DNA of 41,799 nucleotides from Promethearchaeia archaeon. GTDB lineage: Archaea; Asgardarchaeota; Lokiarchaeia; Sigyniarchaeales; SOKP01. This document shows, in pieces, positions 18,847 through 28,539 of the stretch. The position numbers and the translations under genes are program-made. Location of the stretch: contig JAHQWI010000075.1 of the NCBI GenBank assembly GCA_029856085.1, positions 1-41,799 on the forward strand, written 5' to 3'. Numbering within the stretch: the stretch's first letter is position 1; each line of letters starts with the position of its first letter. The notes under the pieces were generated by a model. The model had not been told where the DNA came from. It saw only the letters and a list, made by a program, of their open reading frames with translations, and made no database searches.

Positions 18847-21140
18847 GAAGATCCCTCCGATTCTTTTTTTGAATATAGTTCTACTTGAACTAGGGCGCTA
18901 TTCATGGGAAAAGCTCCTCCAGGAGAACGCGAATCTTTTGTCAGAACGTTCCCACACCCCCCAACATCAACACCTTCTTCGTTTGGATTATACCATGCTC
19001 CTTGATAGATGACTACTGCCCCAGGTATCACACGTTCTGTAACATTAGCAGGGATACGAACTCGTCCTCTATCGTTAAAAATGTCAACTAGATCTCCGTA
19101 TTCAATCCCTCTTGATTTGGAATCTATTGGATTTATCCAAACCATATGAGGTTCTACTTCCTCAAGCCATGGAATCATGTTTATACTTGAGTGAGTTCTT
19201 CTTTTATTATGGGTTGTGAGTAATTGTAAGGGATATTTTTTTGCTAAAGGAGCATCATAATGTTCTTCATGACTTAGATATTTAGGAATCGGTGGCATAT
19301 TTGGGATATTTAATTCTGCAATATGTTCACAAAATATCTCAATTTTACCCGATAATGTAGGGAAGGGATTATTCTCTGGATCCGCAATTTGTTCTTTAAA
19401 AGCAACGAATGACTCATCAACTTTTACTTTGTAAAATCCATCTCTTTTCATTTCGTCATAACTTTTTATGTCTTTACGAGGGGATGTAAATATTCGTAAG
19501 ATTTGATCTTCTGGTAAACTCAATAGACCTGGTTCAATACCTAATTTTTTAGATAATTCCTTGCATATCTCCAGATCCGATTTCGATTCATATAAAGAAT
19601 CAATCGCTTTATTTAAGTAAATGTAATAAGGTGAACCAAGCCAAGGTACTGCAATATCATTACGTTCCATAAAAGTATTAACTGGTAATAAGATATCCGC
19701 AAATTTAGCTGTCGGAGTCATAAATTGTTCGTGAATTACAATAAATTCAAGAGATTTCAAGGCTTTTATGCCTTTGTTAACATTGCTATATTGATTTAAA
19801 CGATTTTCTGCTGCTATATAAGCCATTTTCAAATCCGCGGGATAACCTCCTTTTCGTCCTTGTAATATAGCATCATAATATTCATTAAAATGAATACGAG
19901 TACTTGCTGGATTAGTCCCTCCTCTTAATTTATGTAAAGCATCTTTTCGAGGAGTGGCTCTAAAGTCAATAGGATTACCTCTTGGAGTTTGTTTCCTTTC
20001 GACTTCTTTTTTTTCTTCTTGTTTAATAGGTCCTGTCTTTTTCTTCCTTGTTGATGAAACTGTCTCCCGACTATAATATGCCCGCATGAAACCAGAGGCA
20101 TATCCACCATCAATACCGATATTTCCAGTAATAACACAAAGCACATTAGCAGCTCTAGAATATTGTTCTCCCAATGCAGTTCGAGCAGGACCCCATCCTG
20201 CCATAAGAGCTGCTGGTTTATTAAGGGCATACTCCTTAGCTAGACTTATAATTGTTTCTGCTGGCACTTTAGTAATTTCTTCTGCCCATTGTGGAGTCTT
20301 TGGGATTCCATCAGCTTGTCCCATTATATAAGCCTTATATTTATCATATCCAACTGTGTATTTATCAATGAAATTCTGATCTTGAAGGTTCTCAGTGATA
20401 ATTACATATGCCATAGCTATTAACATAGCAGTATCAGTACCTGGTCGAATAGGTATCCACTGATCCGCTAAGACCGCTGCTGAATCAGTAAAAATTGGAT
20501 CAATATTTATGATCTTGATACCTTTTTCTCTTGCTTTAGCTAACATTAAAGGTGTACCGGGGTCCCATATTGTATTAGCTGGATTCCAACCCCACATGAT
20601 GATAAGTTTAGAGTTGAATAAATCCTCACGAGCATTTCCAGTCATCATGGTTCCATAGGTGGCCATAGACGCAAAAAGAGCGCCTTCATAGGAAGGTGCG
20701 CCCCACATTCGAGTATACCCTCCAAATTGATTAAGCATTAAACCTACAGGCACAACACCATGGAGCATACCCTGATTTCCGGAACCGGGAACAAATAAAA
20801 TAGAAGAATTTCCATATTTTTCCTTAATTTCTTTCATTTTATTTGCTACTATATCTAATGCCTCATCCCAAGATATTCTTTCAAATCTACCCTCACCTCG
20901 TTCTCCAATACGACGCATGGGATATTTTAACCTATCTGGATGATATACTTTTTGTCGATATGCCCTTCCGCGTAAACAAGCTCGTAATTGGGGGTCTTCA
21001 CCATTATCTGTTTCAAAACGTATTATCTTACCGTCTTTAACATGAGCTTTAAGAGTACAGCGACCTCCGCAATCATGACAACAACCAGTATTAATTATTT
21101 TAATATCGCTTTTTTCTATTTCGATATTATCTTTATTCAT
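18843..21140 (-). CDS. Molybdopterin oxidoreductase catalytic subunit (DMSO reductase family, DmsA-like)
   Basis: N-term CCHDCGGRCTLKAHVKDGKIIRFE...C; WDEALDIV; GGYTRMWGAPSYEG; MWGWNPANTIWDPGTP; C-terminal molydop-binding domain INPIDSKSRGIEYGDLVDIFNDRGRVRIPANVTERVIPG. Confidence 0.94.
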   Translation of the reverse strand: MNKDNIEIEKSDIKIINTGCCHDCGGRCTLKAHVKDGKIIRFETDNGEDPQLRACLRGRAYRQKVYHPDRLKYPMRRIGERGEGRFERISWDEALDIVANKMKEIKEKYGNSSILFVPGSGNQGMLHGVVPVGLMLNQFGGYTRMWGAPSYEGALFASMATYGTMMTGNAREDLFNSKLIIMWGWNPANTIWDPGTPLMLAKAREKGIKIINIDPIFTDSAAVLADQWIPIRPGTDTAMLIAMAYVIITENLQDQNFIDKYTVGYDKYKAYIMGQADGIPKTPQWAEEITKVPAETIISLAKEYALNKPAALMAGWGPARTALGEQYSRAANVLCVITGNIGIDGGYASGFMRAYYSRETVSSTRKKKTGPIKQEEKKEVERKQTPRGNPIDFRATPRKDALHKLRGGTNPASTRIHFNEYYDAILQGRKGGYPADLKMAYIAAENRLNQYSNVNKGIKALKSLEFIVIHEQFMTPTAKFADILLPVNTFMERNDIAVPWLGSPYYIYLNKAIDSLYESKSDLEICKELSKKLGIEPGLLSLPEDQILRIFTSPRKDIKSYDEMKRDGFYKVKVDESFVAFKEQIADPENNPFPTLSGKIEIFCEHIAELNIPNMPPIPKYLSHEEHYDAPLAKKYPLQLLTTHNKRRTHSSINMIPWLEEVEPHMVWINPIDSKSRGIEYGDLVDIFNDRGRVRIPANVTERVIPGAVVIYQGAWYNPNEEGVDVGGCGNVLTKDSRSPGGAFPMNSALVQVELYSKKESEGSS

Positions 21141-21225
21141 AATCTTAAATCATTCTCAAAAAATTATTAATTACATAAAAATTTGGTATTATTTTAATTT
21201 TTATCGAGAAATTCTAAAATTAAGA

Positions 21226-22527
21226 TTAAGAACCTATTAGATAAATTAATCCTTCAGGAAGATGCTCCCGCCAAGCAATATATTCATGTCCACCAGGATA
21301 TTCTTCATAATTATGTGTATATCCTTTATCTTGGAGCATATTACGAAATCGATGGACTGAAGGCATAGTTCGAGTTTCAAGGCTTCCAACATTTACATAA
21401 AACTTTAATGGTAATTTTTCACTTCGTAAAAGTTGCTTAATTAGCCAATAATTTTCTTTTTCGTCTTCCTTGTTCCACCAGCGAACATAATCTTTTCCAT
21501 AATAATTAAGTAATCGCTGGAAAAATATGTTTCCTGGCGACCATCCATAGAAACCTGATTGTGATAAAATTTTTCTAAAAGTTTCTGGATATTTATATCC
21601 AATAAAAGCAGCTGCTAATGCACCAGAACTACTTCCCATTAGTACTGATTCATCGGGATCAGAGGAAATATGATAATTTTCTTTAGTCCATGATACTAGC
21701 TCTTTGGCAATAAAATCTGCGAATGGAGGGTAGCAATCTAAATCTTTTCCTCTTTGGAAACCACTGTAATTATGAATAAAAACAGCCACTAAAGGTGGAA
21801 TTTTATTTTTTGCGATTAAATTATCAAACATTATTGGGGGGTGTGTAAAGTCAAGAAATGCCTTTCCATCAAAAATCACCAAAAAATGATATTTATTCCC
21901 ATTTTTGGTAAAATTTGGAGGAGTATATACCCAAATCTTCCGATTCATATCTAATATTTCACTATAAAAAACCAATTCTTTTACCTTTCCTGAAGGTACA
22001 TTATCATCTTTCAATGTCCATACTCGTGGTTTTGTATCTGGCATTTCTAATACTGAATATTCAATTTCTATCCGTTGCCCTTCTCTGCGATATCTTTGAT
22101 AAAACTTTTTTGAGTTGAAAGGATCTGGGGAGCAGGTGTGCCAGTTGATAATAATATTATCATAAAACCTGTTATACCTTAGATTATTATTCTTACTTAT
22201 AGTATATATTGTACGTGTTCCATTAAGCACTTTAAACGTCTTATAAAAAAGATTTATTTTTTCGATTCGTTCGCAGACATTATTCGTAAGGACATCATCT
22301 TGATTTGCTAGGGCAGTTATAATAACAGCATTCTTAGTTTCTTTTGTTCCTTGAACAACAAAGGTTACAAGTTTATAGTTCTCATCAACTTCGAACGGTT
22401 CAATTATAGGTGTTCCAGTTTGTTCAATTTTTTTCCAAAACTCATCCAACGCTGATTTATTCTCTCCAATTAAATCCTGTTCGAGTTTAGATATTATTGG
22501 GCTTGTAAAGTGTTTTTTTCTTAGCAT
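21226..22527 (-). CDS. Enterochelin esterase (Fes)-like alpha/beta hydrolase
   Basis: Esterase-D-like GSSSGALAAAFIGYKYPETFRKILSQSG, GGHEYIAWREHLPEGL, and an N-terminal region resembling the Fes N-domain (FWKKIEQTGTPIIEP...VTFVVQG). Confidence 0.82.
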   Translation of the reverse strand: MLRKKHFTSPIISKLEQDLIGENKSALDEFWKKIEQTGTPIIEPFEVDENYKLVTFVVQGTKETKNAVIITALANQDDVLTNNVCERIEKINLFYKTFKVLNGTRTIYTISKNNNLRYNRFYDNIIINWHTCSPDPFNSKKFYQRYRREGQRIEIEYSVLEMPDTKPRVWTLKDDNVPSGKVKELVFYSEILDMNRKIWVYTPPNFTKNGNKYHFLVIFDGKAFLDFTHPPIMFDNLIAKNKIPPLVAVFIHNYSGFQRGKDLDCYPPFADFIAKELVSWTKENYHISSDPDESVLMGSSSGALAAAFIGYKYPETFRKILSQSGFYGWSPGNIFFQRLLNYYGKDYVRWWNKEDEKENYWLIKQLLRSEKLPLKFYVNVGSLETRTMPSVHRFRNMLQDKGYTHNYEEYPGGHEYIAWREHLPEGLIYLIGS

Positions 22528-22790
22528 GCTATCTTATGATAAGAATTATGAAAACGAATACTTTAGAAATATAATTAAATCTCATTTTTTTCATTTTTTT
22601 AATATTACCTTAAATTAAATATATGAATTAAACAAAATGGTTTTTCACATCATCTTTAGTTGTGTAATTAGGGGGCAAAACTTGATGAAAAAAATTTAAG
22701 TAAGTAATAGCATTTTAATTCAACAAAATCATATATTTATCTAATTTCTATTTAAATTCCCAATCCTAACAACATTATTCGGAAAAAACT

Positions 22791-23726
22791 ATGGTTCAGA
22801 CAAAAAATAAACCTGCACGTAAAGGTTTTATTTACGATTTACAAAGGTTCGCCATCCATGATGGTCCCGGAATTAGAACTCTGGTTTACATGAAGGGATG
22901 CCCCTTAAAGTGCCTATGGTGTTCTTCTCCTCAAACCCAGAAATCAAAACTTGAGATTATGCACAATGAAATTAATTGCAAGAAGTGTGGTAGGTGCATT
23001 GACTTATGCCCTGTTCATGTTATCGCAATTTCTGATGATGATGATGAGATAATTATTGACAGAGAATTATGCACATCTTGCGGTCAATGTGTTGAAATCT
23101 GCCCTAATCAAGCCTTAAAACTTATAGGTTATCATATAACTTTTGAGGAACTATTCCAAGAAGTTAATAAAGATAGTCCATTTTATAGGCGATCAAATGG
23201 TGGTGTCACTGTTGGTGGCGGTGAACCCACCATGCAACTCGATTTTGTTACAGCATTCCTTAAAAGATGTAAGCAGGTTTACATAAATACAGCAATAGAA
23301 ACATGCGGATATGTAAAATGGGATGGAATGGAAGATCTCCTTAAATATGTAGACCTCGTGTATATAGATATTAAACATATGGATCCAACTGTCCATAAAG
23401 AATTAACTGGTGTTTCTAATGAACTAATTTTAGAAAATGCTAAAAAAATTGCTGCGATAAAGCTAATGATAATTCGCATTCCCGTGGTATCGGTTTGTAA
23501 TGATTCTGATGATAATACAACAGCCACAGCAAGATTTGCTTTTGATTTAGGTGAAAATCTTAAAAGAATAGATCTTTTACCTTACCATAAATTTGGCACT
23601 CAAACATACAGTCGTATTGGAATGGAGTATAAACTTCCAGATGTTGAACCCCCCAGTGACGACCATATGATAAGGCTTAAGGAGATTGTTGAATCTTTTG
23701 GTGTAAAGGCTCAAATTGGAGGATAA
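22791..23726 (+). CDS. Glycyl-radical enzyme activating protein (radical SAM, with 2x[4Fe-4S] insert)
   Basis: DLQRFAIHDGPGIRTLVYMKGCPLKCLWCSSPQTQ (CxxxCxxC); CKKCGRCIDLCP and CTSCGQCVEICP; GGVTVGGGEPTMQ; TAIETCGY. Confidence 0.95.
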   Translation: MVQTKNKPARKGFIYDLQRFAIHDGPGIRTLVYMKGCPLKCLWCSSPQTQKSKLEIMHNEINCKKCGRCIDLCPVHVIAISDDDDEIIIDRELCTSCGQCVEICPNQALKLIGYHITFEELFQEVNKDSPFYRRSNGGVTVGGGEPTMQLDFVTAFLKRCKQVYINTAIETCGYVKWDGMEDLLKYVDLVYIDIKHMDPTVHKELTGVSNELILENAKKIAAIKLMIIRIPVVSVCNDSDDNTTATARFAFDLGENLKRIDLLPYHKFGTQTYSRIGMEYKLPDVEPPSDDHMIRLKEIVESFGVKAQIGG

Positions 23727-23832
23727 CAATCAAATTTTCTGAAATATAAAAATTATAAAAAATTCCTATTATTTCCTAATATATAATAATTAATATTCTT
23801 CACTTTTTAAATAGCATTAAGTATGACAAATT

Positions 23833-26025
23833 ATGATAAATACAATTCCAGATAAAATTCCTAAACCGATCTTGAAAAACTTGAAAAAGGGAAAGTATGA
23901 TAAGATTATTTTATTTACCCTAGCGGTTTTTGGCTCTCATAAATTAAAAGAATTTGTAAAGGATCCAAGCAAGTCTATTGAAAATAGGATGGATGGGGCA
24001 TTATTCTCTCAGTGGGCAGATAACTTAAAAGAAAAACAGCTTATTGAGGGATTTGAGTTAGATGATGAGACATATTATCGAATTACGTCAAAGGGTGAAG
24101 ATGAAATAATCAAATATTTGATAAGATTAAAGATTTTTAAAAAACTTGAGAATATTCTCATAGATTACTTTGATCCAACGGAAAAGGATAATATTGTGCC
24201 CTCAAAGTCTATATCTAATTATACAATAAACTATAAGGATTTTATATTCGGTCTTTATTCACTGTATTGGCGGTTGGATTCATTTCAAATTGCAAAGGAG
24301 TTTGAAAAAATAGGACCTGATAAAAAAGGTTCTCTTGGAAAGTGTTTAGAGCGTAATGCCAAAAAATATGCTAATAATAAAGCCTTGCTTTATGAAGATC
24401 AAGTGTATACACATAAAGAACTAAATGAATGGATCAACCGTTATGTAAATTTCTTTCTCTCTTTAGGTGCAAATAAAGGAGAAGTAATTAACGTCTTCTT
24501 AGAAAACAGACCCGAATTGATGTTTATAATGGGGGCAATGTCAAAAATAGGCACAATTGGATCCCTGATAAATACAAGGCAACGAGCAGCAACGCTTCGA
24601 CATAGCTTGAAATTAAATCAAGTGAGATTCTATGTTATTGGTGAAGAGCTTATTGATGCATTTGAGGAAGTTAAGGGAGATCTGGAATTGACTCAAGATG
24701 ATAAACTTTATTTTCTTAAAGATAACGATGAAACAATTATACCAGAGGGATATATTGACCTGATGGAACAAATAAAACATCAAGATATAAAAAATCCCTC
24801 AACCACTAATGAAATGTTAGGAAGTGATACTTACGTTTTTATTTTTACTTCAGGCACCACCGGTCTTCCTAAAGCAGCTCATATCCGTAATGTTCATACG
24901 CTAGGGGCTATATTAGGATGGGGTAAAATGGCATTAAATATGAAACCAGATGATATTTACTATATATCTCTTCCAATCTATCACAGTAATGCTTTACATA
25001 TTGGATGGTCAGCAGCAATTGCTAATGGATCTGCGGTTGCATTAGCACGTAAGTTTAGCGTAAGAAATTTTTGGAAAGATATAATTAAGTTTAAAGCCAC
25101 TTGTTTCAATTATATAGGTGAAATTTGCCGATACCTTTACAATCAGCCACCTAGTCCGAATGATAGAAGACATAAAGTCTACAAAATTGCTGGAAATGGA
25201 CTCAGACCAGAGATGTGGAAAGAGTTTAAGGAAAGATTTGGTATAAGAGAAGTTATTGAGCATTATGGAATGACAGAAATGCGGGGAATGTTTTGTAATT
25301 ATCTTAATTTAGACTGCACTATTGGAATGTGTTTAAGTCCTCATACCATCGTTAAATATGATCTTATTAAAGATGAGCCAATTCGCGGAGAAGACGGATT
25401 TCTTCAAATAGTTGAAGAAGGCGAAGCTGGACTATTTCTTATGGAAATTCAGGATCCCTATACCTTTGCAGGATATACTAACAAAACAGCAAGTAAGCAA
25501 AAAATACTTGAAAATGCTTTCGAAGAGGGTGATATGTGGTTGTATTCAGGTGATTTGATTAGGTATATAGGATATCACCATGCACAGTTCGTAGATCGTC
25601 TTGGTGATACTTTTCGGTGGAAAGGAGAGAATGTATCCACATCTGAAGTTGAAGACGTAATATCTTCTTTTGAAGAAGTTGACCATTCATCTGTTTATGG
25701 TGTTCAAATACCTGGTACTGAAGGAAGAGCTGGAATGGCTTCAGTTTTCTCCAATAAGAAACATGATGAGTTTAATTTTGATGGGATTATAAAAATCCTA
25801 AACGAAAATTTACCCAAGTATGCAATTCCCCTTTTCATACTTTTCTTATCAAAATTATCTACAACAGCTACATATAAAATCCCAAAATCAGATATGAAAA
25901 AAGTCGGTTTCGATATAAGTAAAATTGAAGATCCGATTTATGTTCTTTTGCCAGGTACTTCAGAATTTACACTTATGACTGAGAAAATTCATTTAAATAT
26001 TATTAATGAAAAATATCGATTTTAA
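23833..26025 (+). CDS. FATP/FadD-like acyl-CoA synthetase with N-terminal winged-helix-like extension
   Basis: FIFTSGTTGLPKAAH; VFLENRPELMFIMGAMSKIGTIGSLINTRQRAATLRHSL; YSGDLIRYIGYHHAQFVDRLGDTFRWKGENVST. N-term ~100 aa DKIILFTLAVFGSHKLKEF...YYRITSKGEDEIIKYL. Confidence 0.9.
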   Translation: MINTIPDKIPKPILKNLKKGKYDKIILFTLAVFGSHKLKEFVKDPSKSIENRMDGALFSQWADNLKEKQLIEGFELDDETYYRITSKGEDEIIKYLIRLKIFKKLENILIDYFDPTEKDNIVPSKSISNYTINYKDFIFGLYSLYWRLDSFQIAKEFEKIGPDKKGSLGKCLERNAKKYANNKALLYEDQVYTHKELNEWINRYVNFFLSLGANKGEVINVFLENRPELMFIMGAMSKIGTIGSLINTRQRAATLRHSLKLNQVRFYVIGEELIDAFEEVKGDLELTQDDKLYFLKDNDETIIPEGYIDLMEQIKHQDIKNPSTTNEMLGSDTYVFIFTSGTTGLPKAAHIRNVHTLGAILGWGKMALNMKPDDIYYISLPIYHSNALHIGWSAAIANGSAVALARKFSVRNFWKDIIKFKATCFNYIGEICRYLYNQPPSPNDRRHKVYKIAGNGLRPEMWKEFKERFGIREVIEHYGMTEMRGMFCNYLNLDCTIGMCLSPHTIVKYDLIKDEPIRGEDGFLQIVEEGEAGLFLMEIQDPYTFAGYTNKTASKQKILENAFEEGDMWLYSGDLIRYIGYHHAQFVDRLGDTFRWKGENVSTSEVEDVISSFEEVDHSSVYGVQIPGTEGRAGMASVFSNKKHDEFNFDGIIKILNENLPKYAIPLFILFLSKLSTTATYKIPKSDMKKVGFDISKIEDPIYVLLPGTSEFTLMTEKIHLNIINEKYRF

Positions 26026-26121
26026 GAAAAGAATTATACTTTAACGAGAAATTTTAAAATTGCAGCTAAATTTTATCATTTAATAAATTTTAAAGAGAAT
26101 TTTACAAATTATTGATGAAAA

Positions 26122-27255
26122 ATGTCAGAAGCTGTAAAAGAAAAATATATAGAAGCAGTAAAGGCAATTAACAGAGCCAGTGGTACACCACTTGGAGTAA
26201 CTGATACTACAATTGATATATTAAAGTTCCTAGTCCCAGAGGAGTATTTAGATCTAATAATAGCATTCAGTAAGCGAAAATCTCAAACTATGGAACAGAT
26301 AAAAGAGAGCAGTGGGATGTCTGAGGAAGAAATTTTGAAAAACGTTGAATTTTTAGCTAAAAAAGGTTTAATTATGAATCAACCGAGCCGATCGGGTTTA
26401 ATGGTTTTCAGATTGATGCCATTCATCAATGTAGGTGTTTTCGAATATACATTCATGAATAAACTTGAATATAATGATAGCGAAAAAGAAATAGCTATGC
26501 TTTTTCAAAAGTTAAGGGATGAGGGTCAAAGTCGCTTGTTTGCCAACTATGATTACGTTATTAATAACATCCTCCCTAATATACGACCAATTGATAGAAC
26601 AGTACCTTTTACAGAAAATAGGGAAACTGGAAACGAAATTGAGATAACCATTAATGAAGAAATAGAAGCTCCAGTAGAAAAAATATTACCTTCTCAGAAT
26701 GTAAGAGAAATAATAAATAAATTCGATGAGATTGCAGTTGGACATTGTTATTGTCGACACTATAAGGATTTATTAGGAGAACCTTGTACGCAGACAGACC
26801 TTCGAGAAAATTGTTTTACCTTTGGAAAATCTGCTCGCTATACAACCGAACAAGGCTTTGCTAGAATGATTTCTAAAGAGGAGGCATTGGATATATTAGA
26901 AAAATCTGAAACAGATGGGTTAGTGCATAAGGCTTATCATCCTAATATGGATTTTAAACGTGAAGAAGATAGTATATGTAACTGCTGTGCTGATTGCTGT
27001 GGGCAGTGGAGCGGCATAACCGTTAATCTATCAAATTATGTATCCCAAGTTAATCAAGAAATATGCGTTGGATGCGGGACGTGTGTTGAAAAATGCCCTA
27101 CAGGTTCATTGGAATTAAATGATGAAGGAAAATCTCAAAAAGTTGGGGAAAGATGCATTGGATGTGGAGTCTGCGCTGCTTTCTGCCCTGAGAATGCAAT
27201 CTCTTTGGTCGAAAATGAACGAGCTGTAAGACTTGCAGCCCCTCGACCTGCCTAA
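26122..27255 (+). CDS. Winged-helix-like domain fused to Cys-rich 2x[4Fe-4S] ferredoxin (paralog of 1892-3022)
   Basis: SQTMEQIKESSGMSEEEILKNVEFLAKKGLI; GHCYCRHYKDLLGEPC...C; CNCCADCC; CVGCGTCVEKCP; CIGCGVCAAFCPENAI. Confidence 0.87.
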   Translation: MSEAVKEKYIEAVKAINRASGTPLGVTDTTIDILKFLVPEEYLDLIIAFSKRKSQTMEQIKESSGMSEEEILKNVEFLAKKGLIMNQPSRSGLMVFRLMPFINVGVFEYTFMNKLEYNDSEKEIAMLFQKLRDEGQSRLFANYDYVINNILPNIRPIDRTVPFTENRETGNEIEITINEEIEAPVEKILPSQNVREIINKFDEIAVGHCYCRHYKDLLGEPCTQTDLRENCFTFGKSARYTTEQGFARMISKEEALDILEKSETDGLVHKAYHPNMDFKREEDSICNCCADCCGQWSGITVNLSNYVSQVNQEICVGCGTCVEKCPTGSLELNDEGKSQKVGERCIGCGVCAAFCPENAISLVENERAVRLAAPRPA

Positions 27256-27351
27256 ATTAAATCTTTTTTTATTTTTATTTTCAGAAAATTTAATTTATTA
27301 TATTTGTTATTTAAAATTATTTTTGAGTATAGCTTATAAAGTTGAATATTT

Positions 27352-28392
27352 ATGATAAAAACTGAAATAACAGAAATGTTGGGGATAAAATATCCTATTT
27401 TTTCTGCACCTATGGGTCCCTTTTATACACAAGCATTAGCAACTGCTGTTTCAGAAGCGGGTGGGCTAGGAGTTTTATCAGAAGTGGGTTTATGGGGTGT
27501 GGATCCATTACCAGAAATGAAGAAACATATGGAATATGTTGTTGAGCATACTGACAAACCTTTTGGGTTCAATATACGCACATCTCGAAATGAGATGCGA
27601 ATGGCTGTGAGAATGTGTAGAGAAATTCCAAAATTCATTATGGAAAATCCAAAGTTGAAGGAACAATGTATATATGCTGTAACAAGCGCTGGTTCTTCTA
27701 AAGTAATGCCTGAATCTCAGTCTTTTCAGAGACTTAAGGAAAGCAGTTCACAGATCAAACACTTTCATGTAGCTCCAGCGTTCTGGTTGGCAGAAAAATG
27801 TGTGAAATATGGCATAGATGGCTTATGTGTTACTGGAATTGAAGGTGGAGGACATCAAGCTTATGAAAAAGTTGGGACTAATGTTCTTATGACCCAAGTT
27901 CAACAAGCATTCCCTGACGTACCTAAAGTCGCTGCTGGGGGGATTGGTACTGGTATTCAATTAGCAGGAGCAATTGCTATGGGATATGGAGGAATTGTAA
28001 TGGGAACCCGTTTTATCGCATCGAATGAGTGTGAATTTCCTCAACAGTTTAAAATTTTAATTCCACCCGCAAAAGCAGAGGATACCATACTAATTCAGGG
28101 TGTTATAGCAAATATAAGAGTTTATAATAACAAATATGGACAAAAACATAGTGGAACTATATCAAAAGAGCAAAAATTGGCATATGAAAAAGAGTTTTTA
28201 CAATCAGATCAATGGAAAGAAGATGTTCAAAGTTATGATAGAGTATATGACGGTGATGTTGTGAATACTTGTTTACCTATGGGACAAGCTGCTGGGGTAA
28301 CTAAAAAGATCGAGAACGTTTCTGAAATCATTGAATCTGTCATGAAAGAAGCTGAAAATTATATCAAAAATGCTACTAAGTCGCTTATGTAG
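27352..28392 (+). CDS. Nitronate monooxygenase / 2-nitropropane dioxygenase-like FMN enzyme
   Basis: YPIFSAPMGPFYTQALATAVSEAGGLGVLSEVG; GIEGGGHQAY; VAAGGIGTGIQLAGAIAMGYGGIVMGTRFIAS. Confidence 0.93.
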   Translation: MIKTEITEMLGIKYPIFSAPMGPFYTQALATAVSEAGGLGVLSEVGLWGVDPLPEMKKHMEYVVEHTDKPFGFNIRTSRNEMRMAVRMCREIPKFIMENPKLKEQCIYAVTSAGSSKVMPESQSFQRLKESSSQIKHFHVAPAFWLAEKCVKYGIDGLCVTGIEGGGHQAYEKVGTNVLMTQVQQAFPDVPKVAAGGIGTGIQLAGAIAMGYGGIVMGTRFIASNECEFPQQFKILIPPAKAEDTILIQGVIANIRVYNNKYGQKHSGTISKEQKLAYEKEFLQSDQWKEDVQSYDRVYDGDVVNTCLPMGQAAGVTKKIENVSEIIESVMKEAENYIKNATKSLM

Positions 28393-28420
28393 CAAATTTA
28401 ATTTTTTTATAGAAATTCTT

Positions 28421-28504
28421 AGACAATTTACGCAGTTTCATGATTTCATTGAAGGACCAAGAGCTTTCTCTGAAAAAAGAAAACCTATTTGGAAAGGAAT
28501 ATGA
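28421..28504 (+). pseudogene. C-terminal remnant of an enoyl-CoA hydratase (near-copy of the 3' end of 28540-29337)
   Basis: RQFTQFHDFIEGPRAFSEKRKPIWKGI*. Nucleotides match 29254-29337 at 76 of 84 positions by hand count. Confidence 0.88.
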
Positions 28505-28539
28505 ATAATATACAAAATAAAAAAAAAATATGAGTAATA

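Noticed and set aside
19925-20230. 101-aa ORF in another frame within the DmsA-like gene
   Set aside because: Overlaps the catalytic subunit in the same direction with no domain; shadow ORF.
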